Source: UMGS1322 sp900550765
GTDB taxonomy: Bacteria > Bacillota > Clostridia > Christensenellales > QALW01
Assembly (NCBI GenBank): GCA_958448705.1
Contig: CAUDEY010000025.1
Span: forward strand, 1 to 33,175
DNA length: 33,175 bases
Direction of reading: 5' to 3'
Part shown: positions 24,209-30,172 of the stretch, piece by piece
How the letters are laid out: every line of letters starts with the position of its first letter
Numbering within the stretch: position 1 is the first letter of the stretch
The notes under the pieces: model-generated
What the model was told of the DNA's origin: nothing
The model's input: the letters and a program-made list of their open reading frames with translations, nothing else
Databases searched by the model: none
Position numbers and translations under genes: made by a program

Positions 24209-24239
24209 TTGACATTTGTGTTACACAAAGATTTATAAT
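24209..24239 (+). promoter_or_regulatory. MerR-type promoter with 19-bp spacer and operator
   Basis: Perfect TTGACA (24209-24214) and perfect TATAAT (24234-24239) are separated by 19 bp. A dyad, TTTGTG-TTA-CACAAA (24215-24229), fills the spacer. This is the classical architecture in which a MerR regulator untwists an over-long spacer. It drives the ABC-GNAT-lipoprotein operon; the dyad also covers the 5' leader of merR. Confidence 0.92.
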
Positions 24240-24305
24240 ACATTTTAGCATAAGATATTGCAAAAAGCAATAGATATTCAAATGTTGTTTAGGAGGAATG
24301 GCTGC

Positions 24306-25157
24306 ATGATAGAGCTTACACAAGTAACAAAGCAGTACGGGCAAGCAACTGTATTAAAAAACATTACGTTGTCGATTGATGAACCGGGCATTTATTGCCT
24401 GCTTGGCAGGAATGGCGCAGGCAAAACAACGCTGCTCAAATCCATTGCCGGGTATCAGAATATTACAAACGGCATTATTAAAGTGGACGGTAAGACAATA
24501 ACAACATCTACTTTGGATACAGGCGTCAGTTATATCGAAAACTTTGCAAAACATTTTAATCTTCCGGTGCGGAAGCTGCTGCGGCTTGCTTCGGAAGTAA
24601 ACCCGAACTATGATTATGATTTTGCTTCGGAAATGATGGACCGCTTTGCGTTGGAGGGAAAAAAGAAGTTTCATCATCTTTCTCTTGGCATGAAGACAAT
24701 GGTTTCCACGATTATCTGTTTGGCAAGCAATAAAAATGCGATACTTTTAGATGAACCCGTCCTCGGCTTCGACGCCATTATGCGTGTGGAGTTTTACGAT
24801 ATGCTGACGGAGAGTTTTCAGAAACACCCGCGCATTATCATTGTGTCCACCCACATCATTGAAGAAATCGCAAAGACAATTCAAAAGCTGATCATTATTG
24901 ATAAAGGAAGTATTCGTTTTTTTGATACCTTACAATCGGTTGAAACAAAAGCATTTCGTATCAGCGGACTGCAAAAAGACGTAGAGGCTGCAACCCAAAA
25001 CCTGAATATCATTGGACAGGATACAGTTGGAGGTCTTGTCACAAGGTATATCTTTGATAACCCGCCAAAGCAGACGGCTTTGTTGGAAATTCACCCGTTG
25101 TCGTTACAGGATTTCTTTATTCAAATGGTAGGGTATAAGGGAGGTGCAAGAACATGA
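24306..25157 (+). CDS. ABC transporter ATP-binding protein
   Basis: A 283-residue ATPase. Walker A is GRNGAGKTT, Walker B is NAILLDEPVLGFD, and the switch region is IIVSTHIIEE. The signature is degenerate (HLSLGMKTMVS in place of LSGGQ), as in the GntR-linked YtrB/EcsA-like and DUF-type exporters that handle antibiotics or cell-wall stress. ATG 24306 has TTAGGAGGA before it; an earlier ATG at 24298 stops after three codons. It overlaps the permease gene by 4 bp. It is the first gene of the MerR-controlled operon. Confidence 0.88.
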   Translation: MIELTQVTKQYGQATVLKNITLSIDEPGIYCLLGRNGAGKTTLLKSIAGYQNITNGIIKVDGKTITTSTLDTGVSYIENFAKHFNLPVRKLLRLASEVNPNYDYDFASEMMDRFALEGKKKFHHLSLGMKTMVSTIICLASNKNAILLDEPVLGFDAIMRVEFYDMLTESFQKHPRIIIVSTHIIEEIAKTIQKLIIIDKGSIRFFDTLQSVETKAFRISGLQKDVEAATQNLNIIGQDTVGGLVTRYIFDNPPKQTALLEIHPLSLQDFFIQMVGYKGGART

Positions 25158-25801
25158 CTGCTATCTTTGCAATCATAAAACGCTTGCTTGCAAGCAATAA
25201 AATCAGTTTCATCATTACGGTTCTTGTAGTGCTTTGCGCTACATCTTCCGGCGACGTTGTTTTAAGTAACGGAAATTATACTTGGCTGCTTGCTCTTTTG
25301 ACTCCATTCTTTTTTGTGTTTTATGATTTTACCAAGCTCATGCATTTAGGAGCGAGCAAAAAAGATTTCTTTTTGGGCTGTCTAATCAGCTATGGTTTTT
25401 TAGCGTTTTGCATTTCCCTTGTCAACACAATCATACATCTATTGATTGATCCCATATATCCCGCGCAAACCGTTATCAATATGATGGATGTGTGTCGATG
25501 GACAGAAAACGGGATTATCGTTGCCGCATTGCAGCAGATGTTCTTTTTGCTGCTTGTTATGGTCTTTCTTCATGTGCTGTTATCCATGCAGCCGCATTGG
25601 TATGGGTGGCTGATCGACGCAGTGTTCGTTGCAATTATTTGTATTTTTACGCCGATTGCACCATTACGCGCTGTCTTGGCTGGATTTTTTCAGATTATTA
25701 TGCTCAACAGCAATGCTGTTCTGCACATTGGGATTTGTCTGTTACTAAGCGCGGCACTATCTCTCGGCGGGCTTGCGGTCTTAAAAAGAAAAACTTTATA
25801 G
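25154..25801 (+). CDS. ABC transporter permease (six-helix)
   Basis: A 215-residue membrane protein with about six hydrophobic segments. It starts with a basic stretch (IIKRLLASNK) and then FIITVLVVLCATSS, and ends LGGLAVLKRKTL. The intracellular loop KLMHLGASKKDFFLG is the type seen in ABC-2-like half permeases that pair with an ATPase having a degenerate signature. The ATGA overlap with the ATPase gene shows that they form one transporter. Substrate unknown; a MerR/GyrI regulator suggests a toxic small molecule. Confidence 0.8.
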   Translation: MTAIFAIIKRLLASNKISFIITVLVVLCATSSGDVVLSNGNYTWLLALLTPFFFVFYDFTKLMHLGASKKDFFLGCLISYGFLAFCISLVNTIIHLLIDPIYPAQTVINMMDVCRWTENGIIVAALQQMFFLLLVMVFLHVLLSMQPHWYGWLIDAVFVAIICIFTPIAPLRAVLAGFFQIIMLNSNAVLHIGICLLLSAALSLGGLAVLKRKTL

Positions 25802-25816
25802 ACAAGAGGGATAGTC

Positions 25817-26266
25817 ATGATTCGAGTAAAGGCAGTTGACGCACAAAATATATTGGATGTGTGCAAATTGAAAACAAGCCAGGATAGCATTGGTATGATA
25901 ATGAAGGGATATTCTTGCTGCAACGCAATTTCCATAGCGGAAACAAAATATCATTCGGAAATGTACCCCAATGCAATTTATAATAACAATGTGCTAATTG
26001 GTTTCTTTTTGTATAAACGCACAGAAAATCATCCCGAAACGGCGACTATTTGCCGTTTTATGATAGATGATAGATTTCGACAGAAAGGGCTGAAGGAAAA
26101 AGCTTTAGAGTATATTTTAAGAGGTTTCAAAATTCAAGGCGTTAAAAACGTAGTGTTCATAATAAATAACGCAAATGAAAAGGCGAAGGATCTATATCTT
26201 TCTTTCGGGTTTCACTTTACTGGGGAAATTGATAAAAAGATAAGTTGCTATGCGTTAGAATTGTAA
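25817..26266 (+). CDS. GNAT-family N-acetyltransferase
   Basis: A 149-residue acetyl-CoA-dependent acetyltransferase. The central core reads TATICRFMIDDRFRQKGLKEKALEYIL in two parts: the beta4 strand with IDDRFR, and the RQKGLK loop, a variant of the R/QxxGxG/A pyrophosphate loop. Near the end, NANEKAKDLYLSFGFHFTGE is the usual beta6/helix/beta7 region. The closest known design is the spermine/spermidine acetyltransferase group (BltD, PaiA). In Bacillus bltD sits beside a MerR-controlled pump, an analogous context to this one. The gene is 15 bases after the permease. A polyamine or drug substrate is inference. Confidence 0.82.
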   Translation: MIRVKAVDAQNILDVCKLKTSQDSIGMIMKGYSCCNAISIAETKYHSEMYPNAIYNNNVLIGFFLYKRTENHPETATICRFMIDDRFRQKGLKEKALEYILRGFKIQGVKNVVFIINNANEKAKDLYLSFGFHFTGEIDKKISCYALEL

Positions 26267-26296
26267 ATTTAATTTATGAAATATGGAGGATTTAAA

Positions 26297-26968
26297 ATGA
26301 AAAAAATCATTTCATTTGCAGTATGTTTTGTGTTGGGCAGTTTTGTATTGGCCGGTTGCTCCGACAGCAACGATCCGTTTGCGCAAAAGGAATATGCGGT
26401 CGATGGATCGCAAATTGAGGAAATTCGTATTGATGTACGTGACAGGCAAATTGAAGTGCTGTTGTCCCAGGACGAACAAGTCCATATTCAATATTATGAA
26501 AATGGGAAAGAGTATTACGATATTTTGGTTTCCGATCAAAATGTGTTGACGATGACAAGTATAAGCGATAAAGAATGGACGGATTATATTGGGATAAAAC
26601 CTTCTGCCGAAGACCGGAAAATATCGTTGCAGATACCGAATGCCGTTTTAGAAAACCTTACGCTATCTACAACAAACGCGGATGTAATACTTTCCGCATT
26701 GGCGGTAACCGGAAGCATACGTATTTCCTCTAACGGCGGAAACATTACCTTTGGAAGGTTAGATGTGGGAAATGCCTTGTCTTTAACCGTTAAAAATGGG
26801 GATATTTCAGGAACCGTTATCGGAAGCTATGAGGCTTTTGCTGTTCAATCAGAAAGCAAAAAAGGCCAAAGTAATTTGCCGGACAATAAAGAAGGCGGCA
26901 AAAAAACGCTCAAGGTATCCAGCAATAACGGCGATGTTAATGTTGAGTTTGCAGACGAATCCCTGTAA
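26297..26968 (+). CDS. DUF4097-like lipoprotein
   Basis: A 223-residue lipoprotein. The signal peptide ends in a lipobox, VLAGC, with Cys21 as the lipidated residue. The mature part is a beta-solenoid-like repeat of strands typical of DUF4097 adhesin-like proteins: KISLQIPNAVLENLTLSTTN, GSIRISSNGGNITFGRLDVG, LSLTVKNGDISGTV, and LKVSSNNGDVNVEF. A Ser/Lys-rich linker (SESKKGQSNLPDNKEGGKK) lies before the last strand. ATG 26297 with GGAGGA 6 bases before it is chosen over an in-frame ATG at 26276. It is the last gene of the MerR operon, 30 bases after the acetyltransferase. I see no clear terminator after it. Confidence 0.8.
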   Translation: MKKIISFAVCFVLGSFVLAGCSDSNDPFAQKEYAVDGSQIEEIRIDVRDRQIEVLLSQDEQVHIQYYENGKEYYDILVSDQNVLTMTSISDKEWTDYIGIKPSAEDRKISLQIPNAVLENLTLSTTNADVILSALAVTGSIRISSNGGNITFGRLDVGNALSLTVKNGDISGTVIGSYEAFAVQSESKKGQSNLPDNKEGGKKTLKVSSNNGDVNVEFADESL

Positions 26969-27042
26969 TGCTGAAAATCGTTTTTTAGCCGCAAAAAACT
27001 TTGCTTTGTGTGTTTTGGAGAAGAATTAGAAAAGATATATTT

Positions 27043-27624
27043 TTACTGCCGTCCTTTTAATAAGGGAGAAATTCGTTTGTAAATCAGAAAGGTGATTGCG
27101 GCATCCAGCATATATTTGATAAAATTGAAGGGAATATTAAAAACAGCCAATGCTTCTGCCAAGGAGCGTATTGAAGGCATGAAAATTCGGTATGCATCTA
27201 AAATAGCTTCCATAGGCATAAAGTTGGTATAAAAGGGATAGGTGATAAAATAATTGACTGGCAGGCTGATCACTGCTGCACTGAGAGCCCCTATGGCTGC
27301 CCCTAAGAAAGCACCTTTTTTATTCTTATGCGCTTGATAAAGCAGCCCTGCGGGAATGACAAATGCAGCGCCTAATAAAAAATTAGCCAGTTCGCCCACG
27401 CCGCCGGTAGTGGTATTCATTAAATGCAGGATATTTTTTAAAAGGCATACCGCTCCGCCCCAAAGCGGTCCGGCTGCATAGGAGGCGATAAGCGCCGGCA
27501 GCTCGGAAAAATCAAGTTTGATAAATGGGGGCATGATGAAGGAAACCGGCATTTCCAGCAGCATAAGGATATAAGCAATGGCGGTAAAAATACCGGTTAA
27601 AACAAGTTTTCTGGTAGCTTTCAT
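27043..27624 (-). CDS. ribU: Riboflavin ECF transporter S component
   Basis: A 193-residue membrane protein with six helices that binds riboflavin for the energy-coupling-factor transporter. The start KATRKLVLTGIFTAIAYIL, the MPPFIKLDFSELPALIASYA stretch and GPLWGGAVCLLKNILHLM match RibU. ATG 27624 has CGGAGGAA before it. The ECF energising module (EcfA/EcfT) is not in the window. An FMN riboswitch and terminator in the leader confirm the vitamin: FMN excess should stop transcription. Confidence 0.95.
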   Translation of the reverse strand: MKATRKLVLTGIFTAIAYILMLLEMPVSFIMPPFIKLDFSELPALIASYAAGPLWGGAVCLLKNILHLMNTTTGGVGELANFLLGAAFVIPAGLLYQAHKNKKGAFLGAAIGALSAAVISLPVNYFITYPFYTNFMPMEAILDAYRIFMPSIRSLAEALAVFNIPFNFIKYMLDAAITFLIYKRISPLLKGRQ

Positions 27625-27660
27625 AAAAAATTCCTCCGTTTTTTCTCGGAGCGGGCAGCG

Positions 27661-27692
27661 ATAAAAAATCCCCTGAAGGAAGATTCAGGGGG
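27661..27692 (-). terminator. Expression-platform terminator of the FMN riboswitch
   Basis: On the minus strand CCCCTGAA (27691-27684) pairs with TTCAGGGG (27677-27670), then ATTTTTTAT. It lies between the FMN aptamer and the ribU ribosome binding site, the usual place for a ligand-dependent terminator. Confidence 0.9.
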
Positions 27693-27716
27693 GAATATCA
27701 AAAATAACGCAGAGAA

Positions 27717-27841
27717 TTTCTTTTATCCGGACTGTACCGTCGGTAACGGAATCACACCGTTTCTGCTTTCGCTCGCGGACTTGTGATCATAAAGACCCAT
27801 TACCGCCGGTGGGGAATCGCACCCCGCCCCGAAATCTCGCT
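27717..27841 (-). promoter_or_regulatory. FMN riboswitch (RFN element)
   Basis: Read on the minus strand the leader has the RFN signature in order: TTCGGGGCGGGG, then GATTCCCCACCGGCGGTAAT, AGTCCGCGAGC, GATTCCGTTACCGACGGTACA, and AGTCCGGATAAAAGAA closing the six-way junction. The promoter lies just upstream and the terminator and ribU just downstream. Confidence 0.96.
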
Positions 27842-27844
27842 TTT

Positions 27845-27874
27845 ATTATATACCTGCTTTTAAATAATCGTCAA
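27845..27874 (-). promoter_or_regulatory. ribU promoter
   Basis: On the minus strand TTGACG (27874-27869) and TATAAT (27850-27845) with an 18-bp spacer. Transcription starts at about the first base of the FMN aptamer. The promoter sits within 35 bases of the ychF stop, so ribU has its own start even if some ychF transcripts read through. Confidence 0.8.
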
Positions 27875-27881
27875 GTGCTTT

Positions 27882-28970
27882 TTATACGTTAAAGCGGAAG
27901 AGTGTGATGTCACCGTCCTGCATAATATATTCCTTTCCCTCCGAACGCACAAGGCCGTGCTCCCGCGCTGCTGCATAAGAGCCGTATTTCATAAAATCGT
28001 CATAGGAGATGATTTCAGCCCGGATAAAGCCGCGTTCAAAATCCGAGTGGATTTTTCCGGCTGCCTGCGGAGCTTTGGTGCCTTTTGTGATTGTCCAGGC
28101 GCGTACTTCGGTCTCGCCGGCAGTCAAATAGGAGATCAGTCCCAGCAAACGGTAACTGGCTTTGACCAAACGGTCCAGTCCGCTTTCTGTCAAGCCGTAT
28201 TCCCCTAAAAACAATTTTCGTTCTTCAGGCTCTAACTGCGTCAGTTCTTCTTCAATGCGGGCGGAGATCGTCAAAACCTGATCGCCGTCTTTTTCTGCTA
28301 AGGCGGTAAGCTTTTTTACGTTTTCAGAATCTTTTCCAATCTCTTCCTGTGCAATATTGGCCGCATATAAGATGGGTTTGGTGGTCAATAGGAAAAAGCT
28401 TTGTGCCATCTGTTGCTCCTCTTTTGTCATCTCCATAGCGCGCACGGGTTTTTCCTGCTGCAGCTGTTCTATCATGCGCTGCAGAAGCTCTGCTTCAGCC
28501 TGCGCATTTTTATCATTGCCTCGGGCTGCTTTTTGTGCTTTTTCCAGCCGCTTTTCGCAAGTTTCAAAATCGGCTAAAATCAATTCCAAATGGATGGTTT
28601 CCACGTCCCGTACGGGATCAATGGACCCGTCGACATGAATGATATCCGCATCCTCAAAACAGCGTACTACATGTACAATGGCGTCTACTTCCCGAATATG
28701 AGAGAGAAATTTATTTCCCAGCCCTTCTCCGCGTGATGCTCCCCTCACCAAACCGGCAATATCTACAAATTCAATGTAGGCGGGTGTTATTTTTTGCGGA
28801 TGATAGATTTTTGCCAGCTCATCCAGCCGCTTATCGGGTACCGCCACTACGCCCACATTGGGTTCAATGGTGCAGAACGGGTAGTTTGCGGCCTCCGCGC
28901 CGGCATTGGTAATGGCGTTGAACAATGTGCTTTTGCCTACGTTGGGCAGGCCTACGACGCCTAATTTCAT
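27882..28970 (-). CDS. ychF: YchF/OLA1-type ATPase
   Basis: A 362-residue Obg-related P-loop protein; YchF prefers ATP to GTP and binds ribosomes. P-loop: GVVGLPNVGKSTLFNAIT; switch region CTIEPNVGVVAVPD; G3 is FVDIAGLVRGASRGEGLGNK. A coiled-coil arm spans about residues 130-200. The TGS domain near the C-terminus shows VRAWTITKGTKAPQAAGKIH followed by SDFERGFIRAE, and the protein ends GDITLFRFNV. ATG 28970 with AAAGGAGG at the right spacing gives the family's standard N-terminus, MKLGVVG; longer in-frame starts are rejected. Confidence 0.97.
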   Translation of the reverse strand: MKLGVVGLPNVGKSTLFNAITNAGAEAANYPFCTIEPNVGVVAVPDKRLDELAKIYHPQKITPAYIEFVDIAGLVRGASRGEGLGNKFLSHIREVDAIVHVVRCFEDADIIHVDGSIDPVRDVETIHLELILADFETCEKRLEKAQKAARGNDKNAQAEAELLQRMIEQLQQEKPVRAMEMTKEEQQMAQSFFLLTTKPILYAANIAQEEIGKDSENVKKLTALAEKDGDQVLTISARIEEELTQLEPEERKLFLGEYGLTESGLDRLVKASYRLLGLISYLTAGETEVRAWTITKGTKAPQAAGKIHSDFERGFIRAEIISYDDFMKYGSYAAAREHGLVRSEGKEYIMQDGDITLFRFNV

Positions 28971-29014
28971 AAATAACCTCCTTTGCGCGCTGAGCACGCA
29001 GACACGATAGTTGT

Positions 29015-29043
29015 ATTATAATATAAAATAGTGAAAATGGCAA
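29015..29043 (-). promoter_or_regulatory. ychF promoter
   Basis: On the minus strand TTGCCA (29043-29038) and TATAAT (29020-29015), 17-bp spacer. Its -35 is only 8 bp from the divergent folT -35. Confidence 0.75.
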
Positions 29044-29051
29044 AGAATTAT

Positions 29052-29080
29052 TTGACTAAAAACTTTTTTCGGTGTAGAAT
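29052..29080 (+). promoter_or_regulatory. folT promoter
   Basis: TTGACT (29052-29057) and TAGAAT (29075-29080) with a 17-bp spacer. The predicted start is near 29087, nine bases before the THF aptamer. Confidence 0.78.
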
Positions 29081-29095
29081 GAAGTCAAAATTTAA

Positions 29096-29244
29096 TGCAG
29101 AGTAGATGGTATGCGCTGAAGCAAAGTTTGCGGCAGGGAGCCTGTTTGTTGTCCGCAGCAGCGCTTCTTAGTGTTACGGGATGGGAAGTTGCCCGTAAAC
29201 AAGAAACGGATCTCCGTTTGTGATATACCATTGCATCCGCTGCA
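29096..29244 (+). promoter_or_regulatory. Tetrahydrofolate (THF-I) riboswitch, enlarged
   Basis: The 5' strand AGAGTAGATGGTATGCG and the 3' strand ATACCATTGCATCCGCTGC match the conserved halves of the THF riboswitch. P1 is TGCAG/CTGCA (29096-29100 with 29240-29244) and P2 is ATGGTAT/ATACCAT (29106-29112 with 29225-29231). Inside lie TTACGGG/CCCGTAA (29174-29180 with 29191-29197), whose loop region GGATG can pair with CATCC (29234-29238) as the known pseudoknot, and AAACGGA/TCCGTTT (29205-29219). An additional ~50-base hairpin (29113-29163) is inserted after P2, making the element ~149 bases instead of about 90-100. Confidence 0.88.
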
Positions 29245-29251
29245 AAGGATG

Positions 29252-29310
29252 CCACTACTCTCCTTAAAGCAAACGTTTTGCCGGAAAAGGGCAGACGGAA
29301 TGAAAGGAGA
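29252..29310 (+). promoter_or_regulatory. Anti-Shine-Dalgarno / anti-anti-Shine-Dalgarno expression platform
   Basis: TCTCCTT (29259-29265) can pair with the folT Shine-Dalgarno AAGGAGA (29304-29310). The overlapping CTACTCT (29255-29261) can instead pair with AGAGTAG (29099-29105) of the aptamer 5' strand, with CCA/TGG extending it. This suggests control at translation initiation; no terminator is seen before the gene. Confidence 0.6.
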
Positions 29311-29317
29311 TTTTTTT

Positions 29318-30028
29318 GTGGAACAAAAAAAACAAACTATATTTTCAGGTGCTTATTGGGCAGAAGCCGCAAAAGAGCTGACCAATGTAAAAATGCTGGT
29401 GTTTGCCGCATTGATGATCGCGCTGCGGGTGGTGCTCAAATCGGTACAGATTCCCATTGTACCCAATCAGCTTCAGGTAGGCGTAGGTTTTTTGGTAAAT
29501 GCGCTGGGTGCAATGACCTTTGGTCCTGTAATGGCGGTCATTGCCGCAGGGATCAGCGATACGGCAGGAGCGCTTTTCTTTCCCTCGGGCGCATATTTTT
29601 TCCCTTTTATTTTTGTAGAGATTGCCGGTTCTTTGCTGTTTGCACTGTTCTTTTATAAAAGAAGGATCACGCTGCCGCGGATTATTCTGGCCCGATTATC
29701 AGTAGTGGCTGTATGTAATTTTATATTGAATCCCCTCATTATGCGCATATATGTCGGAGAATCTTATCAGTTGATTACGACGCTGCGCGTAGTAAAAAAT
29801 GTGGCGATGTTTCCGGTGGAATGTTTGCTTTTGGTGATTTTCCTTCGGGCAATGGCACCGATTTTGAAGAGCGTGGGGCTTTGCCGGGCAGAAGTTGGGG
29901 AGTTGAAGCTAAATGTATGGAAGATTGTTGTACTGGCGCTGTTTTCTATTCTTGCGGTGATAGGCTTTATGCTTTACCGGGAATATACCAAGCCCGGAAG
30001 CATTCCCTTTTTGAATTTTATTCATTGA
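29318..30028 (+). CDS. folT: Folate ECF transporter S component
   Basis: A 236-residue membrane protein with about six helices, the substrate-binding part of a folate-family ECF transporter. Family signs are ALMIALRVVLKSVQIPI, PNQLQVGVGFLVNALGAMTF then GPVMAVIAAGISDTAGALFF, PSGAYFFPFIFVEIAGSLLF, and a late helix with RVVKNVAMFPVECLLL. An extra hydrophobic C-terminal helix and an N-terminal ~25-residue extension make it longer than RibU. GTG 29318 is preferred because AAAGGAGA lies 7 bases before it; an ATG at 29300 would also be in frame but has only AAGGG upstream. The THF riboswitch identifies the cargo as folate. The EcfA/EcfT module is elsewhere. Confidence 0.92.
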   Translation: MEQKKQTIFSGAYWAEAAKELTNVKMLVFAALMIALRVVLKSVQIPIVPNQLQVGVGFLVNALGAMTFGPVMAVIAAGISDTAGALFFPSGAYFFPFIFVEIAGSLLFALFFYKRRITLPRIILARLSVVAVCNFILNPLIMRIYVGESYQLITTLRVVKNVAMFPVECLLLVIFLRAMAPILKSVGLCRAEVGELKLNVWKIVVLALFSILAVIGFMLYREYTKPGSIPFLNFIH

Positions 30029-30077
30029 TTTTTTCCCTTGTTTGCAGTGCGGCGATTCGCCGTAGGGGAATATATTT

Positions 30078-30106
30078 GCGCGGCAGAAAAAACTGCCGCG
30101 CTTTTT
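30078..30106 (+). terminator. folT terminator
   Basis: GCGCGGCAG (30078-30086) pairs perfectly with CTGCCGCGC (30093-30101) over an A6 loop, followed by TTTTT. Confidence 0.9.
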
Positions 30107-30113
30107 GCATAGT

Positions 30114-30170
30114 AAAAAAAGATAACGCGATTTTTATGTATCCAGAAAAAGATCGCGTTATCCTTTTATT
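30114..30170. terminator. Bidirectional terminator between folT and the lipoprotein gene
   Basis: GATAACGCGAT (30121-30131) pairs perfectly with ATCGCGTTATC (30152-30162), flanked by seven A on the left (T-tract for the minus strand) and CTTTTATT on the right. It ends the minus-strand lipoprotein gene two codons' distance from its stop and backs up the folT terminator. Confidence 0.9.
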
Positions 30171-30172
30171 AT

